The notes below the pieces were generated by a model. It was not told the DNA's origin. It did no database searches and saw only the letters and a list, made by a program, of their open reading frames with translations. Positions 45,326 through 54,048 of a stretch of 64,000 nucleotides of DNA are shown one piece after another (the stretch's first letter is position 1; each line of letters opens with the position of its first letter). This DNA is from Pseudomonadales bacterium (GTDB taxonomy: Bacteria > Pseudomonadota > Gammaproteobacteria > Pseudomonadales > Pseudohongiellaceae). The stretch is from contig JACKOJ010000002.1 of assembly GCA_024234325.1 (NCBI GenBank), positions 62,001 to 126,000 of the forward strand. The letters are read 5' to 3'. A program made the position numbers and the translations under genes.

Positions 45326-45358
45326 AGCCCGGTTACCCACAAGTAACCGGGCTTTTTT
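45326..45358 (+). terminator. Intrinsic terminator of the TonB operon
   Basis: AGCCCGGTTAC (45326-45336), loop CCACAA, and GTAACCGGGCT (45343-45353) make an 11-bp stem followed by TTTTT. It ends the DUF3450-TonB-TPR operon. Transcripts from the overlapping heat-shock promoter should lack the first few bases of the stem. Confidence 0.93.
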
Positions 45359-45384
45359 ATTTTCAGAATTCAGGGACTTTGCAG

Positions 45385-47292
45385 ATGACCATTGATACAC
45401 AAAAAGAAACTCGCGGCTTTGAGACCGAAGCCAAGCAACTTCTTCACCTGATGATCCACTCCTTGTACAGCAACAAGGAAGTCTTCCTCAGAGAACTCAT
45501 CTCAAATGCCTCCGATGCCGCGGACAAGCTCCGCTTTGAGGCGCTGTCCAAACCGGAACTGTATGAAGACGACTCCCGGTTGCAGGTACAGATCGACTTC
45601 GACAAGGACGCGGGCACCATCACCATTTCCGACAACGGTATCGGGATGAACCGCGAAGAAGTCATCAGCAATCTGGGCACCATTGCCAAGTCGGGCACCG
45701 CGCAATTTCTGGCAAACCTCAGTGGCGACCAGAAAAAGGATTCCCAGTTAATTGGCCAGTTCGGCGTCGGTTTCTATTCGGCCTTTATCGTTGCCTCCCA
45801 GGTTGAGGTACTGACCCGCCGTGCTGGTACGCCGGTAGAGGAGGGGGTGCGCTGGGTGTCCTCTGGCGAGGCGGATTACTCCATCGAGGCAGCAGAGAAG
45901 AAGAATCGCGGCACCACCATCATTCTGACCCTGCGGCCGGACGACAAGGAGTTCGCGGAACACTATCGCCTGTCCAATATTGTGAAGAAGTATGCCGACC
46001 ACATCTCCATCCCTGTCTTGATGGCAAAACAGTCCTATGGTGAAGAGGAAGAAAACGCGGGCAAGGAAATCGAGTACGAGGCCGTCAACGCCGCCAAGGC
46101 GCTCTGGACACGTCCGCGCAATGAGCTGAAGGACGAAGAGTATGCGGAATTCTACAAGCACATATCCCATGACTTTGAAGCTCCGCTGAGCTGGAGCCAC
46201 AACAAGGTCGAAGGCAAACTCGAATACACCAGCCTGCTGTACCTGCCCACGCGCGCCCCCTTCGACCTGTGGAACCGCGACGGTGCCCGAGGCCTGAAAC
46301 TGTATGTGCAGCGCGTTTTCATCATGGACCAGGCCGAGCAGTTCCTGCCCCTGTACCTGCGTTTCATCAAGGGTGTGGTGGACTCCAACGACATTTCCCT
46401 GAACGTTTCCCGGGAAATTCTGCAGAAGGACCCGGTCGTGGACTCCATGCGCAGTGCCCTGACCAAACGTGCACTGGACATGCTGGACAAGCTGAAGAAG
46501 GACGAACCCGAAAAATACGCGAAGTTCTGGGCCGAGTTCGGTCAAGTGCTCAAGGAAGGGCCGGGCGAGGATTACGCCAATCGCGAAAAGATTGCCTCCC
46601 TGTTGCTGTTCGCCAGCACCCACAACAGCGGCAATGCACAGGATCAGGGCCTGACGGACTATGTGGCCCGCATGAAGCCGGAACAGGAAAAAATCTACTA
46701 CGTGGTGGCAGAGACTCCCAACGCGGCGCGCAACAGCCCGCACCTGGAGATTTTCCGCAAGAAGGGTATCGAGGTGCTGCTACTGTCCGATCGCATTGAC
46801 GAATGGCTGATGAGCCATCTGATGGAGTTCGACGGCAAACAGTTCCAGGACATCGCACGTGGATCGCTGGATCTGGGCAAGCTCGAAGACGCCGAGGAAA
46901 AGGAAGCACAGGAAAAGGTCGAGAAGGAGTTCGAGTCCCTGGCCGGGCGCATCCAGACCCAGCTCGCCGACCGCGTGAAGGAGGTGCGTGTGACGCACCG
47001 CCTCACCGATTCGCCCGCGTGCCTCGCCATGGACGATCAGGACATGGGGGCGCAGATGCGTCGCATCATGGAGGCCGCAGGCCAGACATTACCGGAGAGC
47101 AAGCCCATCTTCGAACTGAACCCTGGCCACCCGCTGATTGTAAAACTGGACAAGGAAGCAGACGAGGAGCGTTTTGCCGATCTGGTGTCGGTACTCTTCG
47201 ATCAGGCAAGTCTCGCAGAGGGCCGACAACTGGAAGACCCGGGTCAGTTCACTCAACGCCTCAACAAGCTGTTGCTGGAATTGTGTGATTGA
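45385..47292 (+). CDS. htpG: Molecular chaperone HtpG (Hsp90)
   Basis: A 635-residue dimeric Hsp90. The N-terminal GHKL ATPase has 'FLRELISNASDAADKLR' (about residues 36-52), 'DNGIGMNREE' (about 81) and 'GQFGVGFYSAFIVA' (about 116-129). The middle domain carries 'LPLYLRFIKGVVDSND' and the catalytic-loop Arg in 'NVSREILQ'. The C-terminal dimerisation domain is complete. The ATG at 45385 is preferred, with AGGGA eight bases upstream; a TTG at 45379 would add two residues. It has its own heat-shock promoter. Confidence 0.97.
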   Translation: MTIDTQKETRGFETEAKQLLHLMIHSLYSNKEVFLRELISNASDAADKLRFEALSKPELYEDDSRLQVQIDFDKDAGTITISDNGIGMNREEVISNLGTIAKSGTAQFLANLSGDQKKDSQLIGQFGVGFYSAFIVASQVEVLTRRAGTPVEEGVRWVSSGEADYSIEAAEKKNRGTTIILTLRPDDKEFAEHYRLSNIVKKYADHISIPVLMAKQSYGEEEENAGKEIEYEAVNAAKALWTRPRNELKDEEYAEFYKHISHDFEAPLSWSHNKVEGKLEYTSLLYLPTRAPFDLWNRDGARGLKLYVQRVFIMDQAEQFLPLYLRFIKGVVDSNDISLNVSREILQKDPVVDSMRSALTKRALDMLDKLKKDEPEKYAKFWAEFGQVLKEGPGEDYANREKIASLLLFASTHNSGNAQDQGLTDYVARMKPEQEKIYYVVAETPNAARNSPHLEIFRKKGIEVLLLSDRIDEWLMSHLMEFDGKQFQDIARGSLDLGKLEDAEEKEAQEKVEKEFESLAGRIQTQLADRVKEVRVTHRLTDSPACLAMDDQDMGAQMRRIMEAAGQTLPESKPIFELNPGHPLIVKLDKEADEERFADLVSVLFDQASLAEGRQLEDPGQFTQRLNKLLLELCD

Positions 47293-47314
47293 TGTCCTGT
47301 GACTGACGCCTGAC

Positions 47315-47344
47315 AAATGCGCCGACCTTTGAGTCGGCGCATTT
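47315..47344. terminator. Terminator between htpG and argS
   Basis: AAATGCGCCGAC (47315-47326) and GTCGGCGCATTT (47333-47344) form a perfect 12-bp stem with a six-base loop, followed on the plus strand by CTTTG. It lies between two convergent genes and may serve both. The T run is short. Confidence 0.8.
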
Positions 47345-47363
47345 CTTTGTACGTCTGCAGAGT

Positions 47364-49100
47364 TTACATCTGCTGCAGCGTCTTCAGCCCCAGCAGATCG
47401 AGCCCCGTATTCAGCGTTTTCGCCGTCAGGGCCACCAGCGACAGGCGCGAATCGCGCAGGGCGCCTTCTGCTTTCAGCACCGGGCAGGCCTCATAGAAGC
47501 GCATGAAAACGCCGGCCAGCTCGTACAGATAGGTGCACAGGGTGTTGGGATAGCCTTCATTCGCCACCACCTGCACCGTTTCCTGGAACTGCAGAATCTT
47601 CAACAGCAGACTGCGCTCCTCAGTCGCTTCCAGCAGCAGAGCGGCATTTGCTGGTGCCGCACTGTCATCCTGCCTGCGCAGAATGCTCATGATGCGGGCA
47701 TAGGCATACAGCATATAGGGCGCTGTGTTGCCCTCGAAGGACAGCATCGTGTTCCAGTCGAAAATGTAATCACTGGTGCGGTTCTTGGACAGATCGGCAT
47801 ATTTCACTGCCGCAATGCCGACCACCGAGGCAATTTCCTGGCGGCTGGCTTCATCCAGATCGGGGTTCTTCTCGCTGACGATGTCGTGAGCGCGTCGGAC
47901 GGACTCCTCCAGCAGGTCGATCAGCTTGACCGTGTCTCCGCTGCGAGTCTTAAAGGGCTTGCCGTCTTCCCCCATCATGGTGCCGTAGGCAATATGCTCC
48001 AGCGAACAGGCTGCCGGGGCAAAACCCGCCTTGCGGGCAATGGCAAAGACCTGCTGAAAATGCAGGCTCTGGCGTGCATCCACCACGTACAGCACGCGAT
48101 CGGCCTTCAGGCTGCCGGCACGGTATTGAATCGCGGCAAGGTCTGTTGTGGCATAGAGGTAGCCCCCGTCAGACTTCTGCACAATCGTCGGCAGCAGGGC
48201 GCCTTCCTTGCCCTTGAACTCCTCCATGAAGACGCAGCGGGCACCTTCGGAAACACTCAGCAGGCCCGCACGCTCAAGCTGCGCGATAATCCCTGGCAGC
48301 TCGGGATTGTAGAAACTCTCAGGCTTCAGGTCCGCTCGCTGCAGCGTCACCCCCAGGCGTGCGTAGACAGCTTCGCAATGTGCCAGCGACTCATCGATAA
48401 AGGTTTGCCAGGCGGCCAGACAGGCGGGATCCCCTTGTTGCAGCCTGACCACATAGCCACGGGCAGTGTCGGCAAAACCGGGCTCGTCGTCGAAGCGCTG
48501 TTTCGCGGCCCGATAAAAGCTCTCCAGATCGGCAAGATCGGTGGTCAGGGCATCTCCCTGCGCCCGCAGCGACTCCATGTGAGCGATCAGCATGCCGAAC
48601 TGCGTGCCCCAGTCGCCAACATGGTTCTGGCGAATCACGTGATGCCCACAGGCCTCCAGCACTCTTACCAGACAATCCCCGATAATCGTGCCCCGCAGGT
48701 GCCCCACATGCATTTCCTTGGCGAGATTGGGGCTGGAGTAGTCCACCACGATGGTCTGCGCAGATGCGCTGGGCTGCAGCAGCGCAACGCCCTCACGGGC
48801 AAACTCCTCGCCCTGTTGAGCGAGATAGGCATCCTTGAGGAAAAGATTGATAAAACCAGGCCCGGCAACCTCTGCACGTGCAATCAGGGCATTCTCCGGC
48901 AGGCACTCCAGCACCCGGCCTGCCAATTCGCGCGGGTTGGTCTTCAACTGCTTGGCAATGGCCATCACGCCATTGGCCTGATAGTCCCCGAACTCCGGCC
49001 GGGTCGAGTAAATGACATTTCCCCGCGCATCGGCCAGGCCGCTCGCCTGCGCCAAGGCATCGCTCAGCAATTGCTCAAGAGTGTGCTTGATATTGAACAT
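47364..49100 (-). CDS. argS: Arginyl-tRNA synthetase
   Basis: A 578-residue class I synthetase (E. coli 577) that charges tRNA-Arg. The N-terminal Add1 domain (1-110) contacts the tRNA D loop. The HIGH signature is 'SPNLAKEMHVGHLRG' (about residues 122-136). As usual for bacterial ArgS no canonical KMSKS is present; 'PFKTRSGDTVKL' occupies that region (about 385). The C-terminal anticodon domain ends in 'LDLLGLKTLQQM'. It is convergent with htpG and divergent from rluC. Confidence 0.97.
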   Translation of the reverse strand: MFNIKHTLEQLLSDALAQASGLADARGNVIYSTRPEFGDYQANGVMAIAKQLKTNPRELAGRVLECLPENALIARAEVAGPGFINLFLKDAYLAQQGEEFAREGVALLQPSASAQTIVVDYSSPNLAKEMHVGHLRGTIIGDCLVRVLEACGHHVIRQNHVGDWGTQFGMLIAHMESLRAQGDALTTDLADLESFYRAAKQRFDDEPGFADTARGYVVRLQQGDPACLAAWQTFIDESLAHCEAVYARLGVTLQRADLKPESFYNPELPGIIAQLERAGLLSVSEGARCVFMEEFKGKEGALLPTIVQKSDGGYLYATTDLAAIQYRAGSLKADRVLYVVDARQSLHFQQVFAIARKAGFAPAACSLEHIAYGTMMGEDGKPFKTRSGDTVKLIDLLEESVRRAHDIVSEKNPDLDEASRQEIASVVGIAAVKYADLSKNRTSDYIFDWNTMLSFEGNTAPYMLYAYARIMSILRRQDDSAAPANAALLLEATEERSLLLKILQFQETVQVVANEGYPNTLCTYLYELAGVFMRFYEACPVLKAEGALRDSRLSLVALTAKTLNTGLDLLGLKTLQQM

Positions 49101-49228
49101 GGTTCTCGCTCTGCCACAAAAAGGCGTGAATTGTACACCATTCCCCGCCAGTATTTAGGCATTGCAGGAACGCAATTGCTACAATGCCAGCCCGGCAATC
49201 CTGCCTCCTCGCTGCGAGACTCCGACGC

Positions 49229-50221
49229 GTGCCTGACACCGCCAACATTCCCGAGCAGACTGACCCGAATCGTCAGGTTCGCCTGGTTGAAGTCCCGGTT
49301 CACGCCGACGGCCAGCGTCTGGACAATTTCCTCCTCACCCAGCTTAAGGGCGTGCCAAAATCCCATGTCTATCGGCTGATCCGCAAGGGAGAGGTTCGCG
49401 TCAACAAGAAGCGGGCACAGGCTGATACGCGTCTCAAGAGTGCCGATCTGGTGCGGGTGCCACCGGTCAGGGTAGCGGCGAGGGAAGCGGTACAGCCCCC
49501 CGGCGAGGCACTTCGCGCGCTGCTGCGCGACGCCATTCTGTTTGAAAACCAGGACATTCTGGTCGTCAACAAGCCTCAGGGGCTGGCCGTGCACCTGGGT
49601 TCGGGGCTGCAGACCGGTTTGATCGAGGCACTGCGCTGGATGCGGGCACAGGAAGAAGGCACGGAAAACGCCTATCTGGAACTGGTACACCGCATCGACA
49701 AGGACACCAGCGGCTGCGTTCTTATCGCAAAAAACTCCTTGATATTAAAAGCATTACAAAAGGAATTTAAAGTAAAAAATATCACCAAGCGCTATCAGAT
49801 GATCGTGCACGGGCGCTGGCCTGCCACACTGCTGACAATCGACGCCCCTCTGCAGCGGCGGGACATCGAGAACAACGAAAAGATCGTCACCGTGGATCCC
49901 GCAGGCAAAGCCTCAGTCACCCATTTCCGGCTGCTGGAAGACCTCGGCAGCGTCAGCCTGGTAGAGGCCTCTCCACTGACCGGCCGTACCCACCAGATTC
50001 GGGTGCATGCTCAGCATGCCGGGCATCCCATTGTTGGCGACCCCAAGTACACCCTGGCACAGCCGGATGCGCTGGATCGTCAGTACCAGCTCTGCCTCCA
50101 TGCGGCCAGCATTGCTTTCCGGATGCCCGACGGGGAGGCGGTGGAGGTTCACGCTCCTCTGCAGGAGAACATGAGCCGCTTGCTGGAAAGCCTGCGGCGA
50201 CAGCCCCGAAGACGCTCCTAA
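49229..50221 (+). CDS. rluC: 23S rRNA pseudouridine synthase RluC
   Basis: A 330-residue enzyme (from this start) that makes pseudouridines 955, 2504 and 2580 in 23S rRNA. An S4 RNA-binding domain ('DGQRLDNFLLTQLKGVPKSH', about residues 26-45, as in RluC) precedes the catalytic domain, with the catalytic Asp in 'HRIDKDTSGCVLIAK' and the later motif 'GRTHQIRVHAQHAGHPIVGD'. Two starts are possible: ATG 49184 (345 residues) or GTG 49229. The GTG is chosen because a -10-like TACAAT at 49180-49185 overlaps the ATG; neither has a good ribosome site. An A-rich patch (about 49728-49790) lies inside the gene. Confidence 0.92.
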   Translation: MPDTANIPEQTDPNRQVRLVEVPVHADGQRLDNFLLTQLKGVPKSHVYRLIRKGEVRVNKKRAQADTRLKSADLVRVPPVRVAAREAVQPPGEALRALLRDAILFENQDILVVNKPQGLAVHLGSGLQTGLIEALRWMRAQEEGTENAYLELVHRIDKDTSGCVLIAKNSLILKALQKEFKVKNITKRYQMIVHGRWPATLLTIDAPLQRRDIENNEKIVTVDPAGKASVTHFRLLEDLGSVSLVEASPLTGRTHQIRVHAQHAGHPIVGDPKYTLAQPDALDRQYQLCLHAASIAFRMPDGEAVEVHAPLQENMSRLLESLRRQPRRRS

Positions 50222-50257
50222 AAGCGTGAAAAATCATGCCGTTGAGTGCAGATTCCT

Positions 50258-50286
50258 TTGACAGACGGGCGCTGGACGCCTATTAT
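50258..50286 (+). promoter_or_regulatory. Near-consensus sigma-70 promoter of the yceD-rpmF-fab cluster
   Basis: TTGACA (50258-50263) and TATTAT (50281-50286) are 17 bases apart, matching eleven of twelve consensus bases, with a TGCGCGCC discriminator. The expected start near 50293 is only about three bases before the yceD ATG, so this promoter would make a leaderless or near-leaderless yceD mRNA. Confidence 0.8.
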
Positions 50287-50295
50287 TGCGCGCCT

Positions 50296-50832
50296 ATGGC
50301 AGACACCCAGATCCCAGATCACGTTGACGCAAGGAAAATCTTTGTTCAACAAGCACTTATAGAGGGGGGTATCCCGCTCTCGCGTCTGCCACGGTTTCGT
50401 GAAACGCTGGCCGACGAGCAGGGAAAGGTTCAGGTTCGTCTGCACTTCATCATTGATGATGAATACAGACGGGTCATCGAAGGCAAATTGACTGCGCAGG
50501 TTCATGTTCTGTGTCAGCGCTGCCTAGAGCCCATGGATGTGCTCATTGAAGAAGCGTTCTCCCTGGCAGTGCTGGAAACAGAAGCGCAGATGGCGAACCT
50601 GCCAAAGCGACTGGATCCCTGGGTCTGCGAGGACACGAAACTGGTACTGGCGGATCTGGTAGACGAACAACTGATTCTCGCGATGCCCATCGTCAGTTAT
50701 CACAAGGGGCAGTGTACGGGGCCCATGAGCTTCGGCGAGAAAAATACATCAGGCGACAAGGCTGCGCCCGATTCCGGGAATGGGAAGGCAAATCCTTTCG
50801 ACATTCTCAGAACATTAAAGGATAAACATTAG
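50296..50832 (+). CDS. yceD: YceD/DUF177 family 23S rRNA accumulation protein
   Basis: A 178-residue protein of the DUF177 family, which precedes rpmF in most bacteria and is needed for normal 23S rRNA levels. Conserved features are 'VLCQRCLEPMD' with a CxxC pair (about residues 72-82), an acidic middle, 'DLVDEQLILAMPIV' and the C-terminal 'NPFDILRTLK'. The ATG at 50296 aligns with the family N-terminus; the frame is open to 50236 but those bases hold the promoter. It lies 56 bases before rpmF. Confidence 0.93.
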   Translation: MADTQIPDHVDARKIFVQQALIEGGIPLSRLPRFRETLADEQGKVQVRLHFIIDDEYRRVIEGKLTAQVHVLCQRCLEPMDVLIEEAFSLAVLETEAQMANLPKRLDPWVCEDTKLVLADLVDEQLILAMPIVSYHKGQCTGPMSFGEKNTSGDKAAPDSGNGKANPFDILRTLKDKH

Positions 50833-50888
50833 GAATTCCCTTAAAATGGCCCCCTCACAGGGGCTGTACCACACTAGGAGCTACAAGC

Positions 50889-51068
50889 ATGGCCGTTCAA
50901 CAGGTAAAAGTTTCACGTTCACGTCGCAATATGCGCCGCGCACACGACGCTCTGACCGGACCGACTCTGTCCACCGATCAGACTACTGGCGAAGTACACC
51001 GTCGCCACCACATCACCGCTGATGGTTTCTACAAAGGCAAAAAAGTCCTGGACCTTGGTGACAAGTAA
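50889..51068 (+). CDS. rpmF: 50S ribosomal protein L32
   Basis: A 59-residue basic ribosomal protein (E. coli 57). It starts 'MAVQQVKVSRSRRNMRRAHD' and contains 'GEVHRRHHITADGFYKGKKV'. TAGGAGC lies at 50875-50881 for ribosome binding. In the spacer just upstream GCCCC (50849-50853) can pair with GGGGC (50860-50864), a small hairpin that might play a part in autoregulation. It stands between yceD and plsX as in nearly all gammaproteobacteria, linking ribosome and membrane-lipid synthesis. Confidence 0.97.
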   Translation: MAVQQVKVSRSRRNMRRAHDALTGPTLSTDQTTGEVHRRHHITADGFYKGKKVLDLGDK

Positions 51069-51070
51069 AT

Positions 51071-52117
51071 TTGTCTGCGCCTAAGCGTATTGCAATTGAC
51101 GTCATGGGAGGGGATTTTGGCCCCTCCGTGGCGGTGCCTGCTGCGATTCGTGCTCTGGCGACTTACCAGGATCTCTCTGTCGTACTGGTCGGTGACGAAC
51201 CACAGATCAAGGCATTGATGCAGCAAGCCGGAGTGTCCAGCACGTCCCGGCTTGAACTGCTGCACACCGCTGTTTCAGTTCACAATGACAGCAAACCCGA
51301 ATCCGTTCTGCGCAATTCCCGGGAATCTTCCATGTTCCTCGCCGTCAACCTCGTCAAAGAGGGGCGGGTGGATGCCTGCGTGAGTGCCGGCAATACCGGT
51401 GCTCTGCTGCTTAGCGGACGCCATCTGTTGAAGAATATTCCCGGTATCAGCAAGCCCGCCATGATTGCCAGCGTTCCCCTAAGAGGCGTGGGCAGCAAGG
51501 CCTATATCCTGGACGTTGGCGCCAATGTCAGCAATGACGCAGCGGAACTGTTCGAGTTTGCGGTGATGGGCAGCATTCAGGCCGAATCGGTAGACAGGAT
51601 CAGCGCCCCCCGCGTTGCCCTCCTGAACGTCGGCCATGAAGAGCACAAAGGCACGCCCACCATTCGCGAGACGGCCACTCACCTGGCGCAAACGACTTCC
51701 CTGAACTATATCGGGTATATCGAGGGCAATGAGCTGTTCAGTGGCAAGGCGGATGTCATCGTCTGCGACGGCTTCTCTGGCAATATCACCATCAAGACCA
51801 GTGCCGGAGTTGTCCGGGTCATTGAGCAGGTGCTCAAGAGCACTGCGGAAAAGGGTTTGCTGTCGCGTCTGCTCTTGCTGCTGGCAGCGCCCTTGCTGCG
51901 GCGCCTGCGGCGGGAGATCGATCCGGCTCAGTTTAACGGGGCCAGTGTGATTGGCCTGCAGGGCATCATCGTCAAGAGCCACGGACATGCTCACGCCGAC
52001 GCGTTTTATCACGCCATTGCACAGGCTTATCGGGAAGCCAGCGATTGCGTGCCGGAAAAAATTGCCACTCGCATGGCCTCGCTGGTGCAGGCGCCGATGG
52101 CACAGAATTCGAACTAA
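51071..52117 (+). CDS. plsX: Phosphate acyltransferase PlsX
   Basis: A 348-residue peripheral membrane enzyme that makes acyl-phosphate from acyl-ACP for phospholipid synthesis. Family motifs are 'IAIDVMGGDFGPSVAVPAA' (about residues 6-24), 'VSAGNTGALL', 'LDVGANVSND' and 'VCDGFSGNITIKT'. The C-terminal part is typical, with 'NGASVIGLQGIIVKSHG'. The start is TTG at 51071, only two bases after the rpmF stop, with GGTGA upstream; translation is probably coupled to rpmF. Confidence 0.95.
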   Translation: MSAPKRIAIDVMGGDFGPSVAVPAAIRALATYQDLSVVLVGDEPQIKALMQQAGVSSTSRLELLHTAVSVHNDSKPESVLRNSRESSMFLAVNLVKEGRVDACVSAGNTGALLLSGRHLLKNIPGISKPAMIASVPLRGVGSKAYILDVGANVSNDAAELFEFAVMGSIQAESVDRISAPRVALLNVGHEEHKGTPTIRETATHLAQTTSLNYIGYIEGNELFSGKADVIVCDGFSGNITIKTSAGVVRVIEQVLKSTAEKGLLSRLLLLLAAPLLRRLRREIDPAQFNGASVIGLQGIIVKSHGHAHADAFYHAIAQAYREASDCVPEKIATRMASLVQAPMAQNSN

Positions 52118-52138
52118 ACTAGGAAGCAGGAACAGCAC

Positions 52139-53083
52139 ATGAAGAAATTTGGTTTTGTCTTCCCGGGGCAGGGGTCCCAGAAGAAGGGCATGTTAAGTGC
52201 CATCGCGACGGAAAATCCGGGCATTCAGGCAACCTTTGCCGAAGCATCGCAGGCACTCGGGCTGGATCTGTGGAATATCTGCAGCAACGACGAAGAGGGT
52301 CTGCTGGACCAGACCCATATTACCCAACCCGCGCTGCTGACTGCCTCCGTTGCGCTGTGGCGCCTGTGGCGGGAGCAGGGCGGTGCGCTGCCGGAGCTGC
52401 TGGCCGGGCACAGCCTCGGGGAATATTCCGCACTGGTATGTGCCGACGTGCTGTCTCTGGCGGACGCTGCCGTTCTGGTGCACAAGCGAGGCCGCTATAT
52501 GCAGGAAGCCGTACCCGCCGGCACCGGTGCCATGGCCGCTATTCTGGGGCTGGATGACGAGCGCATTCAGGCACTGTGCGATGAAGTGGCCAATGGCGAG
52601 ATCGTGGCACCTGCCAACTTCAACTCCACCGGCCAGACCGTGATCGCCGGGAATGCTGCGGCAGTGGAACGGGCGATGGCGGCATGCAAGGAGGCGGGCG
52701 CCAAACGTGCGCTGCTGCTCAACGTCAGCGTACCGTCACATTGTGCCCTGATGAAACCGGCGGCGGACAAGCTCGCCGGTGAACTTGAACAGGTGAGTTT
52801 CCAGGCCCCCAAAGTGCCGGTTGTGCAGAACATCAATGGTCGCGTGGCGCGCAACCCCGACGACATCAAGCAGAATCTGCTCAAACAACTGTACCTGCCG
52901 GTACAGTGGGTGGAGACTGTCGGTTGCATGTGGGATTTCGGCGTCTCGCAACTGGTGGAATGTGGTCCGGGCAAGGTGCTCGGCGGCCTGATCAAACGCA
53001 TCGAACCCGAGATGGAAACCTTCTCGACGGAAGATCCAGAGAGCTTCGCCCAGATGTGCGCGGCGATCACCCGACAAGTTTAA
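52139..53083 (+). CDS. fabD: Malonyl-CoA:ACP transacylase
   Basis: A 314-residue enzyme moving malonate from CoA to ACP for fatty-acid synthesis. 'FVFPGQGSQKKGM' opens the protein. The catalytic Ser is in 'AGHSLGEYSALVCA' (about residue 92) and the His in 'NVSVPSHCALMKPA' (about 202). The length matches E. coli FabD (309). It lies between plsX and fabG; no fabH occurs between plsX and fabD, unlike in E. coli. Confidence 0.97.
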   Translation: MKKFGFVFPGQGSQKKGMLSAIATENPGIQATFAEASQALGLDLWNICSNDEEGLLDQTHITQPALLTASVALWRLWREQGGALPELLAGHSLGEYSALVCADVLSLADAAVLVHKRGRYMQEAVPAGTGAMAAILGLDDERIQALCDEVANGEIVAPANFNSTGQTVIAGNAAAVERAMAACKEAGAKRALLLNVSVPSHCALMKPAADKLAGELEQVSFQAPKVPVVQNINGRVARNPDDIKQNLLKQLYLPVQWVETVGCMWDFGVSQLVECGPGKVLGGLIKRIEPEMETFSTEDPESFAQMCAAITRQV

Positions 53084-53103
53084 TGACACTGGAAGCTAAC
53101 GCT

Positions 53104-53850
53104 ATGACTGATACAGACAAGAAAATCGCACTCGTCACCGGCGCCAGCCGCGGCATCGGCAAGGCCATTGCCCTGACACTGGGCAAGCAGGGCATGACTG
53201 TGATCGGCACTGCCACCTCCGACAAAGGAGCCGCGGACATTGCGCAGTACCTGCGCGAGGCAGGCATCGAGGGCACCGGGCTGTGCCTGAACGTTGCCTC
53301 CGACGAGTCCGTGGAAAGCGTGTTCGATGCCATCGAATCCCAATTCGGTACCCCTGCCGTGCTCGTCAACAACGCCGGCATCACCCGCGACAATCTGCTC
53401 ATGCGTATGAAGAGCGATGAATGGAGCGATGTGATCGATACCAACCTCAACTCGCTCTATCGCGTGTGCAAGCGGGTGGTAAAGGGCATGACCAAGGCTC
53501 GCTGGGGACGCATCATCAGCATCAGCTCCGTTGTCGCCTCCAGCGGCAATGGCGGGCAGACCAACTACGCAGCGTCCAAGGCAGCCATTGAGGGTTTCTC
53601 CCGTTCACTGGCACGCGAAATCGGCTCTCGGGGCATCACCGTGAACTGTGTCGCTCCCGGTTTTATCGATACCGATATGACCCGGGCACTGAACGAAAAA
53701 CAGATGGAAACCTTCCTCGCCCAGATCCCGCTCGGGCGCTTCGGACAGGTCGATGAAATTGCAGCCGCCGTGGGTTTTCTGGCCTCGGATTCCGGCGCGT
53801 ATATCACTGGCGAAACCCTGCATATCAACGGCGGAATGTACATGCCATAG
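53104..53850 (+). CDS. fabG: 3-Oxoacyl-ACP reductase
   Basis: A 248-residue NADPH-dependent short-chain dehydrogenase that reduces beta-ketoacyl-ACP. The cofactor motif 'VTGASRGIGKAIA' begins at about residue 9. 'NNAGITRDNLLMRM' follows, and the catalytic Ser, Tyr and Lys are in 'ISISSVVAS' and 'TNYAASKAAIEGFSR' (about 139-165). The end 'GETLHINGGMYMP' is typical. The ATG at 53104 has GGAAG eight bases upstream; an ATG at 53084 would add residues not seen in the family. Confidence 0.97.
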   Translation: MTDTDKKIALVTGASRGIGKAIALTLGKQGMTVIGTATSDKGAADIAQYLREAGIEGTGLCLNVASDESVESVFDAIESQFGTPAVLVNNAGITRDNLLMRMKSDEWSDVIDTNLNSLYRVCKRVVKGMTKARWGRIISISSVVASSGNGGQTNYAASKAAIEGFSRSLAREIGSRGITVNCVAPGFIDTDMTRALNEKQMETFLAQIPLGRFGQVDEIAAAVGFLASDSGAYITGETLHINGGMYMP

Positions 53851-54048
53851 AGCATGAGGATTTTTTCATAAGCCTTTGTATTGAATATTCATTTAAGATC
53901 AGAGACGAATTATTTTAGTCTTAAAGATTACAACCCACTGAAAATAGATGTAAACTTGCGTTTTGGATTATCTCGGTTGATCAAAAAATAGCCACATAAT
54001 CAGAAAGCGCAGTATCAAAAAATTAGTATTTAGGAGCTAATAATAGTT

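Noticed and set aside
53851..54048. Small ORFs in the AT-rich spacer before acpP
   Set aside because: No frame with a ribosome site and sensible length was found; it looks like a regulatory spacer.
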